Positions 1-10,377 of a DNA stretch of 64,000 bases are shown here, piece after piece; positions within the stretch are counted from its first letter, which is position 1, and each line of letters starts with the position of its first letter. The notes under the pieces are model-generated. The model had not been told where the DNA came from and ran no database searches. It saw only the letters and a program-made list of their open reading frames with translations. The stretch is taken from the NCBI GenBank assembly GCA_020205615.1, contig CM035160.1:119634556-119698555 (forward strand), given 5' to 3'. The DNA comes from Panax quinquefolius. Its lineage: Eukaryota > Streptophyta > Magnoliopsida > Apiales > Araliaceae. Both the position numbers and the translations under genes were made by a program.

Positions 1-886
1 AAAAATTCCCAAATCTTGACAGGACCTTACACATGTTAGCGTGAGCTTCCAGTTTAAATTTCATGGTCATCGAGAGTTATAGAACTTTCTACGGTTATAG
101 CGTTTTTCGTCGGAAAACCTAAATATTGAAATAGTCATAACTTGCTCATTTTAAGTCAGAATGAGCTCATTTTTGGACAGGAGGTACTTTATACCATATA
201 CTTTCATGTCCCAAAAGGCCAGAATTTTTCTCATAATTTAAGTGGCCGAAACAGCCTCTCTAAAATCATGGCAGAAGCTTTTTCGGTTTTGCAGCTTTGC
301 ACCTCCTTTGCTAAAATCAGTCCACACAAAATCTACAACACCTTTTCCAGTAATTCCACTTGGATTAGTTAGGTAACTCATAGATCTAACTCTAGGACTT
401 GACCACATTCAAAAATTCAAAATATAACAGAGATATGGTCAATTGAATTTCATATTACGTTTTTCACTAAAATCTGATTTTCAACTGTAGTACGTCACAT
501 TGATACCAATACTAACATACCCATGACTTCTATCCTTAACCTAGATAGCACCTCACAATGAGCAATCAACAAGCGAAAGGTTCGGCTCTTGAAGCATTTA
601 CTTATGGCTTGATATGAGTCAATAATTAACTTTAGGGTTTAAGTTACTTTGAATTCATTATAACGTGGTTGGTTAGGAATATGAAAGCTAACAACCTTAC
701 AAAAACGAATAATAAGTAGTTAATCAATCGTTTTCAAAATTACCTCAAAGGCAAGAATTTTAAAGATATAAGATAAATGAAAGTGTTTATTTGAAACAAC
801 AAGATTAATAAGCAGTGGAGGTAATTTAAGGTTTCTCCCAACAAAGTTTCAACCAATAAGTCAAAGTTTAACTTCTTGGGTCAAAT
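1..886. other. Left edge, no gene recognised
   Basis: I see no convincing coding frame here. The sequence is moderately AT-rich. Its base composition resembles the chromovirus LTR at 37358-40337, but I could not align it by eye. It lies downstream, on the minus strand, of the gag remnant that starts near 1540, where protease and RT would be expected. No RT or protease motif is visible, so it is either heavily decayed or another inserted element. Confidence 0.4.
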
Positions 887-1540
887 TCAAACGTTGAATG
901 CAACTAGGTGAAATGCTGGGAATGACCTTTGGTGCCTCCATCCTAGTTGAATTTTGTCTTGATGCGATAAGTATTCTCTTCCACAATTATAACATGCTTT
1001 GGACGGCATGATTTCGATCTGAAATGGATCATGTGTCCCTCTCCTCCGCATTTGAAGCATATGAACGGTGGTCGATTCTTCTTCCTTTAAACGGGTCTTT
1101 GGTCTTTGACGTCTTTCCATCATTGTTGAATCTCCTTTTCTTGAAATGTCCATTCTTATTATTTTATTTTGATTACCAAAAGTGGTTACCGTATTCGAGC
1201 TCATTGATTTCCTCCACGCTTGTTGTCCTTTGCTTGATGACTACTCTACATTGGTATTATAATTTTGAGTAATACTTTCGGGGAAAGTATTTGTCGTTGA
1301 ACAGATTCGGAACTTCTCCAAGATATCTCTTGATCTACAATGAAGTTGAGTACGTTTTGGAATTCCCACGATGTCAGCCTCTCACAAGCATGCATAAAAA
1401 GCGGCCAAAAAGAAACCTTTGCTCTCGGAGCATCCCAGAGCGTCAAATATCTTGGTAACTCCACTGCTTTATCCATGCTTCGCCGAAGTGGTTTTGGCTC
1501 TCCCTTAAACTCAGGTGGTCCCACCTTTTAAACCTTTGAA
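887..1540 (-). pseudogene. Decayed Ty3/gypsy chromovirus gag
   Basis: This is a minus-strand remnant of a retrotransposon Gag. The N-terminal part near 1500-1524 reads GPPEFKGEPKP, the usual start of the plant chromovirus Gag domain (seen; family knowledge). It is followed by a divergent region with KVSF and a W-rich stretch, as expected for the capsid-like core. Further on, near 1040-1075 in another frame, a zinc-knuckle remnant reads CFKCGGEGHMI, with the last cysteine replaced (CX2CX4HX4R). Several frameshifts separate these pieces, so no Gag can be made. The order, with gag left of an LTR on the minus strand, fits a 5' end whose LTR is 1859-2352. No protease or RT is visible to the left. 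Confidence 0.7.
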
Positions 1541-1858
1541 ATTGATCGGTGTTGTTGTTTTCTGAAGAGGATTATCGCCATCCTCGCTGCACATTGTCAC
1601 GATTATTGATCTACGTGGAGAATCAAGCGGTCTAATGTGCTCCATTCTTATTCTCAACATTCTGGGATGCCATTTTCAAACAACGCCACAAAATAAGGGT
1701 TAATTGACATGCATCTTATCCTACGACCATATTATCACTCTCTATATGCCAAGGCCAATCAAATACGAATAAACTTAGGTGGTCATACTAGCGGTGTAAA
1801 ATTCCCGTCTCTCCCTTCCTAGTTCTATTCTCAAGTCCATATCCTAAAATATCAACCA

Positions 1859-2352
1859 TGACGGCCCAAAATTAGGTATCGTCACCATCTTGGGTGTACA
1901 TTAATTCAAATCAACTTACTAATATAAGGACTATAAATATAGAAAGATCAAGCTTGTTAAGTTGATCTTATGATGTAATAGATAGGCTAGTCGATGAGTC
2001 AGCGCACATTTTCAATAAAACAAGTTCAAGAATTATTTAATCCATGAATTATTAACGTCCAAATTGTCAAATGTAGAAAAATGATGCGATATTCTACTAA
2101 TTTCATGGAGTATAGAAGTTCAGTCAAGGTTAACTTTTCAGCAGAATAATAATAACGGGGCCATCGAAAACGGAATAGGAGTATGCAAGATAGTAGATCT
2201 CGGAGTTAAATATGAAGCTGCCAGAAACGAAGAATTCTCTTCATCATAGTGTATCGAGAAGAGCTTCCTTGGGATCAGTAGTGTCTTTGAAATAAAATAT
2301 AATATATTCTATTTATATAAAAACATTTTTATATGAAACACTATGTAATTCG
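1859..2352 (-). mobile_element. Truncated LTR of a chromovirus, same family as C
   Basis: The stretch from about 2010 matches the LTR at 37358-40337. Shared words include ACAAGTTCAAGAATTAT, AACGTCCAAATTGTCAA and TTTCATGGAGTATAGAAGTT, in the same order and orientation. The left border TGACGGCCCAAAATTAGG resembles the C-LTR end TGTGACTCCCCCAAAACAGG. The right part is cut off by the copia-type LTR that begins near 2353. The interval 1541-1858 between this LTR and gag is leader-like. Its primer site is degenerate: TGGTTGATAT on the minus strand, directly next to the LTR. Confidence 0.6.
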
Positions 2353-4937
2353 TGTTGAGAATCGTGACAAAGCGGCATAATAATAATTCGAGCCGAATAT
2401 CAATACCATCACTCGATCATCTGCCGAAGCCAAGTCCGAAACGTAGACTACACTTAGAGTCGTAGAGCCTAGTGATGCTAAAGACAAGTCAAGGATCGAA
2501 GACTACACTCTGAGTTCGTAGAGTCCATTGAATGCATACAGAGATCGTATTCGGGCAAGATCAGATGAAGACAACAAGCACAAGGCAAAAATCGTAGAGT
2601 GTCAAGATCTGATCTCAGGATCGTAGTGTCTGCACAGCCAAAGCTGAATCGTAGAGTGCAGAGCTACGAATCCAACAAAAGTGCTCATAATGCCAAGTCA
2701 GAATCATAGAGCAGATACTGTTCTCAAAGAATGAGAACTCCCAGAATATCCAAAGGTACGAAACCTCTAGTTGGCACTGCAAAGATGCAATCCACAAAAA
2801 GGGAACAAGAGAGCACTCAACGAATGGCATGCAGGCTAACAGAAGATCTCAGCACAAACCCAATCAGCATTAAGATTGAAGTGTAAGGCCATTCGTGATG
2901 AAGTCTTCCACAAGTCAGCTTATTAAGTAGCTATCAAGTGTAAAGAAGACAACGATCTTGGAAGCAACCAAGATCGTAGTGTTTGCCAAACAAAGAAGGA
3001 ACTAATGGAAGGTGAACCGAGATACTAGTCATCTTCTGAAGAGCAAGGCTAAAGTGATTAAGTACAGGGTCAGTTCATTGATGATAAGTGAGCGGAAGAT
3101 CACCAGGAGAAAGAAAGCTAGACGCTCCACAAATCTGAAGTGTCTTGATATTAAGAAGGGGACCAGAGCAAGGGATTAGGCCATCATTATCTGAGAACAG
3201 TCGAAGCAAACAGAAGTATTGAAGCACTGCACAATACAAGAAAGAGGTGTTCTACATTGAAGATCCAATCAACACTCTTCAGGATCGTAGTGTCTCTACT
3301 AGTCAACGAGCAACAATCAACAAGACACTACGATCAGGTCCTTGAAGACATGCATCAGAATCGTAGAGTTAGAATACCTGAAGACTGAAGCATTGGCAAC
3401 GGTTCAATCTGAAGGGTAACATTCAAACAAGTGCTTATTGAGAGCATCGATGCAAAAGGACAACCTCTGATCAAGGAATCAGAAGAAGTAAAGTCTTCGA
3501 CACACTTGAGACAAGAAAAGTGATATATCGACAAGGTAGGTGAAACAATGATCGCAAATACGTAAAAAAGTATGACAAGTCACATCAAGCAGTCTACTTC
3601 AAGCAACTTGAGATCTGTGAAGATATTTGAATAGCCTTCAACGGTTACTTTCTAACTGAAGGATTGGGAAGAAGTATAAATGAGAAAGAGCTTCAAAGAT
3701 CCAAGGTTGTTGGAGTTGTTGAATTTGGAGAGAAGGTGGACTGATCCAACCGAGTAATAGTGAGTCCAAAGGTTCACTCTACGATCCACCAAGAACACTC
3801 AAAAGTCAGATCAAGAAAGAAGTAGAAGTGTGAGTTCTACTATGTAGAAGTGAGAGTTCTACTACATGAAGAGTGTTACAATTTAGAGAGAAAGAAGAGC
3901 ATCATGCCATCTGGATGTCCATCATGGGAAGACTCTAAATACAATAGAGACGAGCCTACAGTCATCTTAGCATGTCCATCATGAGAAGGCATCAAGTAGC
4001 AAGAAGGGAGATCACATAAGCCATCTTGGTGGCAAGCATGAGAAAGCTTCTAAGTACCTAACAGAAGAGCTTACAGTCATCTTAGAAGCCTCTCATGTGC
4101 AGCCATCAAGTACCAAGGAGAATGATCTTCAAGGCAGTTCATCAAGGGGTCATCCGGAGTAGTTGAGCAACCTAAGAAGGCGAGCATCATGCTACACTCA
4201 ACTGCTCTTCTAGGATGATCAAGCCAAGCTGCTAAGGATAGAAGATGTTCAGAGCATGAAGACATCTTAGCAGCTCAGCACCGACTCCAACAACAACAAA
4301 CAAACGACTAAATAAAGCAGGGCCAAAGGGTCCTTGTCCAGAGGGACTAAATGAAGCAGGGCCAAGAGGGTCCTTGTCCGGAGGGACTAAACAAAGCGAG
4401 GCTAAAGGGTCCTTGTCGGAGGGACTAAACGAAGTTCCAAGCTTCATTGGGCTTGAAGAGTTCTAGGGAACTAGAGGAGTCCCAAGGTCAGCGGGCCTTG
4501 AAGAGTTCTTAGTGAATCAAGTCCCAAGGTCACGGCCTTGAAGGAATCGTAGAGATTCAGGGTGCTGCCCTTCCTTAGTGGAAATCCTGCTAGTTGAAAG
4601 CAGAAGAGTGGATTAGGAGCTTGAGTCTCTGAGCCACTTAAAACCTCTTGTGTCTTTTATATTATGTCATTTACATTATGTCTATAACTGCTATAACTGC
4701 TATGTATGTTCTAACTGCTTACAACTAAACTAACCCAACGAACAATGTATGTATGATTATGAATATATCAATGAATGGGAATCTTTTACTTATTCCGCTG
4801 TGCTTGAAAAGATTCTTATGTTTGTCATATACTTAAATATGAACAACACAACATTAACCAGAAAAGTATTTGAAATAAAAGGATCTATTCAACCCCCCCC
4901 CCCCTTCTAGATCTATTGTGCCCTCTGGGAACTAACA
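2353..4937 (+). mobile_element. Ty1/copia-type long LTR, probably truncated or solo
   Basis: There is no coding frame. The right third has the hallmarks of the R/U5 part of plant copia LTRs. These are a GTGGAAATCCTGCTAG-like motif near 4578-4595, CACTTAAAACCTCTTGTGTC near 4636-4655, and an end with a run of 13 or so C's followed by CTTCTAGATC and a final CA at 4937. The left part carries many dispersed copies of the words ATCGTAGAGTG and GATCGTAGTGTC between 2455 and 4560. The left border (TGTTGAG at 2353) is a guess, because no 5-bp target duplication is visible. The two flanks belong to different elements (chromovirus left, Athila right), so one side was lost or rearranged. SIRE-like long LTRs are the closest family I can name. 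Confidence 0.5.
4306..4434 (+). repeat. 39-bp tandem repeat, about 3.3 copies
   Basis: Units start at 4306, 4345 and 4385, with a partial fourth at 4423. Each reads GACTAAAT(A/G)AAGCAGGGCC followed by AAAGGGTCCTTGTCC-AGAGG with small changes. Immediately downstream (4450-4545) a second, looser duplication repeats TTGAAGAGTTCT and AGTCCCAAGGTCA. Both lie inside the copia-type LTR, upstream of its presumed R region. Confidence 0.8.
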
Positions 4938-5233
4938 ATGACTTCAGTCTAAAATACCTATAGAGACAGTAATGCACACTACTGTTAACGCATGAATGAC
5001 TGAATGACTGAGCAGACATGACTGACCAAATAAACTCTATACCACTTCAAACAACTCTCAATGCAAATTCATCTACACACTCAATTATGTAAAGCATACA
5101 ACTATTAAAAATGAAATAAAGATAACTAACTACAACAACCTAAACTGAATAAATAAAGATTAGAGATAGAAATAATTGGTTACCTCCCATCAAGCGCTAA
5201 GTTATAGTCAATTAGCTTGACTGTTTCTGAATC
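4938..5233 (-). other. Athila 3' non-coding region
   Basis: This is the minus-strand sequence after the integrase stop. It holds GATGGGAGGTAACCA near 5178-5192, which resembles the purine-rich block found downstream of pol in Athila elements. There is no coding frame. It stops at 4937 where the copia-type LTR ends. Confidence 0.5.
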
Positions 5234-5593
5234 TCATGTTGAAGAAAGAATTGAGGTGATTTTCTGTCTGTCCACCTCGCCACCAAAATAATGCTTCAAT
5301 CGCTGCCCATTTACTTTAAAAGACTTGTCCGGAAAATTGTTAAATACTTCAATTGCACCATACGGGAGTACAATCTTTACTGTAAATGGTCCTGACCATC
5401 TCGATTTCAGCTTCCTGGGAAAAAGTTTAAGTCTGGAGTTATAAAGCAAAACCCTTTGGCCCGGTTCGAATGTTCTATCAATTATCTTTCGATCATGCCA
5501 TTTCTTCACCTTCTCCTTGTATAGCTTTGAATTATCATATGCCTGTAATCTAAATTCATCCAACTTGTTGAGTTGGAGTAAGCGTTTCTCCCC
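5234..5593 (-). pseudogene. Athila integrase, C-terminal part
   Basis: This is the C-terminal, DNA-binding end of integrase. Seen in order are EKRLLQLNKLDEFRLQAYDN, KEKVKKWHDRKI, the block GQRVLLYNSRLKLFPRKLKS followed by RWSGPF, and FKVNGQRLKHY near the end. These blocks are diagnostic of the Athila/Calypso lineage. It reads from 5593 down and is the direct continuation of 37357-37069. The two halves were split when element A inserted, and both carry the TCCCC duplication at the break. The frame is open across this fragment. The 20 or so residues translated upstream of GEKR come from the inserted LTR. Confidence 0.9.
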
Positions 5594-6483
5594 TGTGACA
5601 ACCCGAGAATTTTGAATATTTTTAAAATTTTTATTAATTAATTTAAGGTTCAATATTAGAACCTAGACAGAAAATAAGTGTATGCGTTTGATATTTTTAA
5701 GATGGAATTTTGAGGATTTCAAAAATTCTGTGAAGGATTTAGGTGAATTATTCATGATTAAGGAAATACGTGAAAATATTCCGTGTATATGGTTGTATAT
5801 GTGTACAGTATGTGGTTAAGGGTCAAGGGTTGACCAGATAAACGATATCTGTAACAAACCCTAAGTATATATTAAGAACGTCAATGTTCAGTTAGAAAAC
5901 CCTAGCGTTTAAAAAGAAACCCTAAAAGCTAGGTTACGAAACCCTAATTTAGTTCATGAATCCAAAACCCTAATTCGGGAATTTAAAACCCTAATCTGGG
6001 AACTTAAAGGATATTTATAATTCTTAAGTGATATTAATTATAATCTTAATTATGGTAAAGCTTAATTATTTAGTAAACCCTAATTTCAAATTTAGAAAAC
6101 TCTAACTTCGCGATTTGAAACCCTAATTTATAATTAGAAAAAATGAAAGTGTTAATTTAATACTTTTAATGTTAATTAGGAAATATTAATCCTAATTTTA
6201 AAGTTATAAGTAATTAGAAAACCCTAATCTAATTACGAAAATTTAATTTCTAAATTAGAAAATTTATTTTTCTATTAGAAACCCTAATTAGTGGTTTATA
6301 AACCCTAATAACCATTTAGACCCTAATTGCTAAATTAACGATTTTAATTAGGAAATGTTAATCCTAATTAACAAGATTTAAATTATGATTAAGAAATGTT
6401 AATATAATTAGAAAATCTTAATTATAATTTAGGAATATTAATTTTCAATTTTTAAAACCTAAATTAGAAATCCTAGAATTCAT

Positions 6484-6557
6484 TTTTCCAAACCTTAAAC
6501 CCTAAGGTTTCCAAACCCTAAACCCTAAGATTTCCAAACCCTAAACACTAAGGGTTT
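6484..6557 (+). repeat. Telomere-like AAACCCTAA words in the LTR
   Basis: CCCTAAA-type words are clustered here (for example CCAAACCCTAAACCCTAAG) and recur at 11270-11340, 23040-23110, 51560-51600 and 59110-59130. They are interspersed with other sequence and present in every LTR of this family. They are therefore part of the LTR and not a telomere or a long interstitial telomeric array. Confidence 0.8.
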
Positions 6558-6867
6558 GGGCAAAAAGACTTGTATGCCATTAAAATTATTTGCGAAAAGA
6601 CCATTTTACCCTTCGCACTGTTTGAATTTTTGGGTAGCCCAGAAATTCAAGAACAGTTCTGACATGAACTTTGGTGGCTTAGATCTATTAGTGGTGAAAT
6701 GTTTTGGCCATGAACTTAATATTTAGTTGTAGTGTTGCACGTATGCTACAATCTAAGAACTTTATCCAGCCCAAAAACCATATAACCTTGAATTTATTGT
6801 TGGTCAAAGTACCCACCTTGTCCACTGACACGAATTTCTGGGCAGGCTCAAGAACACCTTAAGAACA

Positions 6868-6895
6868 CCTATAACGACGGGTTTGTCGTTATAGG
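6868..6895 (+). other. Perfect 11-bp-arm hairpin inside LTR
   Basis: CCTATAACGAC and GTCGTTATAGG flank the loop GGGTTT. The equivalent position in other LTR copies keeps a stem-like form: 12716-12737, 15565-15597 (E, reverse strand), 35327-35360 (altered) and 60507-60533 (F). It marks the border between the telomere-word half and the AT-rich half. Confidence 0.75.
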
Positions 6896-8605
6896 GCCCT
6901 TTTAGCGACAGGTTAATTAAGAAATTAATTATTAATTTCTGAAAATGATTTATTTTAATAATAAATAGAAATAAATGGTTTTAATTATTAAAATACTAAA
7001 TAAATTTCAAAAAATTATTTTAAAGTCCTAAAAATAGTTTTTAATTATTTAGAGTATATTTCATAAATATTTAATATTTTTGGAATATAAATGGTCTTTA
7101 ATTTATTTAATTACAATATTAAATAAATTATTTTAAAATGATTTTAATACATGAAAAATCATGAAAAATAATATTATGATATAAGAAAATATTTAAAAAT
7201 ATTTTCGGTGACTTTTAATATTTTGTGATGAATTTCACTAATTAATTAATATTAATGATAATTAGTTTATTTAATAAATATATTAAATAAATTAAGGAAA
7301 AATAAATTAATGATTTAAAAGGCATATAAAAATGATTTAAGTGATATAAAAATATTTTAAGTTATAACCTATAACTTTTGATATTTTGTCATGAAAATAT
7401 TAATATTAATAGTAATTACTTGGATAATGAATTTAACGATTTAAAAATCATAGAAAGGTGATTTTAAAGTATTAAAAATACTTTGTGATATTATAAATAT
7501 ATTATAATATTATGATGTGTATTTCATTAATATTTGATAATAAATAAATATTAATGGTAAAAGAATTATGTGGTATTTAATTCATCTAAATACGATATTA
7601 ATGATTGAAAAATTACGATAAATAGTAATAATTATTTAAAAATTATTACGAGCTTATGAAAAATATTTCGACTATTATTAAAATTATTTAAGATAATTTT
7701 TAAGTGTTTAGGCATAGTTTAATTTAACTTAAACTCGTTAATTGTCCGACTAGACCGTTGGAATGTTAGAATTGTTTCGGGTTCAACTCATACTGCAATT
7801 GTTTAACTTGATAGCAAGTCTTATGTGTGTAATAGACTGATAGGGTTATGTGTTATGTGTAATATGTTTAGGTTATTTTATAAATTGTGATGATATTATT
7901 CTAACTTAGCAATCAATATTATTTATATATTAGGTTCAGAAAAAGCGTTATAAATTATGTAATGCAGATAATCAATTGTTCGAGCAAGTTTATTTTTACT
8001 TAACTCTACTAAGAGTGTTTCATTCGGATAAGCTTATGGTTAATCATTGCTGGTTGCCATGAATTGTACTCTATACATATTGCATGTATAAGTCAAGTAT
8101 AAATGGCTGATCACCTTCATTACCAGTTGGTTTCAGATATATTTGTTCATGTATAATACTAGTTCAGTCATAAATTTGTTCATGCTAGTTCACAATTATA
8201 TTGTTGAATTATAGCCAGTTTATTATTCAGACTCTTTCAATCATGATATATCGTTATATTATTGAATTTAAACTTTTTGGGCAATCCTTATGCTCACCCT
8301 TGCTATATCATGATAAAACATTGCAGATTAAAACGAATGCGTCGGATACAAGGAAAGGTCCAAGATAGTTCCAACTTTAGTATACGTGTGCAGTAGATTT
8401 GTAATAGAGTTGTATGATAATAATGTTATATGTTAGAAAAGTTATGAATTATGTATAAGTTAAGGTTACTCGACCTTGGGGAATAGTGTGTAATATAATG
8501 TATAAACAATTTATGTTTATATCTTCCGCAAATAATAATAGTTGTATAGAATGATCGAACCGGATCCGCGGTGATTCGGGACCTCGGATTCGGGGTCCTC
8601 ACAGT

Positions 8606-8616
8606 TGGTATCAAAG
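8606..8616 (+). promoter_or_regulatory. Primer binding site, tRNA-Met type
   Basis: TGGTATCAAAG lies two bases after the left LTR end. It matches the start of the plant initiator-tRNA-Met site TGGTATCAGAGC except for one base. F has the same TGGTATCAAAG at 62226-62236. Confidence 0.75.
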
Positions 8617-10362
8617 ATGTTGGTTATGAAGCTTAGGTAGGAATACCTGAGACCAATAACCGCAGTGATTAGGATAAGTACTAACTCACATAGAGTTAGT
8701 TGGTCTGTAAGATCCAAAGACGAATCTCGACGAGTTATAAGATACAGAGTTCCCTAACTCTGATAATAAAGTTGAACAGTAGTGGTGAATAGATTGAGTC
8801 TAAAAGACTGAAAGTACAGTGATAGGAGATCGTACAACAAAACAATCAAGATATAAAAATGAATCGTAATATATACGATGAGATCACCCCGTGATCTGAT
8901 AAGGTGATAAAAGGGAGAAAGATCAAGCGAATGATTGAGCAGGTTCTGACAAGATTCTTTGGATGTCGGTTATCTTATGAATTGCATGCAGATTAGGAAA
9001 GGATTATGAATACGAGTTAAATGAAATTCGTATTGAGAAGGGTGTTAGTGTTAGGTGGGGATTCAATTGAGGATTCATGTATAACCGGGCGAAATTTGTA
9101 TGATTCCTTGTTTGGGCGGGGAATTGTACTTGGTGTAACAACTACTTAGTTCTGACAATGATAATCATTGAAATGTTTGTGTCGCGCTATTTGCTATATG
9201 CATGTTAAGAGGGTGATTCCTTTCTCATGTGTCTAAAAGATAGATAGGTCATAAGTAGAGGATATAAGGTTAAGTACGAGTTCTTAAAACTCATACTTAT
9301 GTGAAATACTTGACTCATAGTTATATGAAATGTTTATGAACCCCTCAGCGAATGAACACTGAAGGTCTATCTAGGAAAGTTCTTAAACTCGTATGATTGT
9401 GGCAATTTATGGACTCATAAGTGTGGTTTGACGAACTGGGTATAGTTGTGTGTAATTGCAGTATTGAAGATAATTAGAACAGATAGATTGATAATCAAAT
9501 GATTATTAGTGGAGACATAAGTTTTCCAAAACTCCTAGCTATGTTAGACTTTGAAATTTTGATATCAAGCTAAATACGCACTATGTGCCTTTAAAAAAAA
9601 TATGTAGACTCGTAATCATTTTTGAAAAGGTTTAAAGTATAGTCTATGCTACTTATTTCAGCTAGACGCAAACGATTTGAAATATCAAAATATCTTTTAT
9701 TTATCACTCATGTACCATGTAACCTGGTGCACAGATGATAAAAAGTGATGGAGTTATAAATACAGGAATACTTAGTGTGAATTTGAACTAAAATCGTTGT
9801 TCTACTATTGTATGATGTGTTATGACAAAGTCATACAATGATGACATCCCTCAAACAATTTGTTGTCTACATGACAACATCATGGCGTTATTCTCGAAAA
9901 TATTTTCAAAAATTTTAATTTGCCAACAGGGTTTAGCTACACTTAAATAATTCGATTGAATTGAATTATTGATATGAGTCTATGCTATTCGATTCAGCTA
10001 GAAAAACATTTATGAAAACTCTAAGTGTTTATTGAAAGAAATTTCCCAAACCAAATTATTTTGGTGTGGAATCCAATAAGACTGAGGTAGAATTTTGTGC
10101 CTATAGCAGTGAAGAGAAATAGATAAAATTAGTACTTGGCCAGTACATGACATATCAGGCTAATCACCCTTTGTGTTTGCAAGTTATGACGGTTTGCGGA
10201 TAAATTTCCATAAAACCTTTGCGAAAATGACAGACAAATAGTATATATGACCCCTCAGCACAATTTGAAAAATTTTACTCTTGTGAATGGTGTATTGGGT
10301 AGCATGTGATAATGTATGTGTATGGTGTAAGGTGTAAGGTAAATTTTGGGGATGAAATTTTT

Positions 10363-10377
10363 AGAAGAAGGGGTGAA
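10363..10377 (+). promoter_or_regulatory. Polypurine tract
   Basis: AGAAGAAGGGGTGAA directly precedes the right LTR start TGTGACAACCCG at 10378. This is the normal place for the plus-strand primer of reverse transcription. Confidence 0.75.

Larger units (their letters stand above)
5594..8603 (+). repeat. Element A left LTR (with internal deletion)
   Basis: This LTR of about 3.0 kb runs from TGTGACAACCCG to GGGGTCCTCACA. It has three zones: a first kilobase rich in AAACCCTAA words, a hairpin at 6868-6895, and an extremely AT-rich part from about 6900 to 7700. It lacks about 1.05 kb that is present in the right LTR (11396-12461). The deletion junction near 6613 lies in the short shared word CCTT, which suggests loss by micro-homology. 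Confidence 0.85.
8604..10377 (+). other. Element A internal region, non-coding
   Basis: This is the sequence between the two LTRs, with no ORF above 60 codons that makes sense and no gag or pol motif on either strand. F carries the same sequence at 62224-64000, alignable by eye at its start (GTTGGTATCAAAG, ACTAACTCA-ATAGAGTTAGT, AAGACGAATCTC) and through the middle (GGCGGGGAATTGTACTTGGT). Conservation of a non-coding internal domain between two separate insertions suggests a cis-acting role such as packaging or dimerisation (inference). Confidence 0.75.

Noticed and set aside
500..513. A minus-strand TGGTATCA, possible primer site
   Set aside because: There is no LTR end next to it and no element layout that fits. 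An 8-base word is expected by chance in 64 kb.
6484..6557. Possible telomere or interstitial telomeric array
   Set aside because: The CCCTAAA words are interspersed and occur at the same place in all LTRs of this family, so they belong to the LTR.
8426..8717. Short minus frames at the A LTR end (also near 36891-37000)
   Set aside because: They are antisense to the LTR and recur only because the LTR is duplicated.
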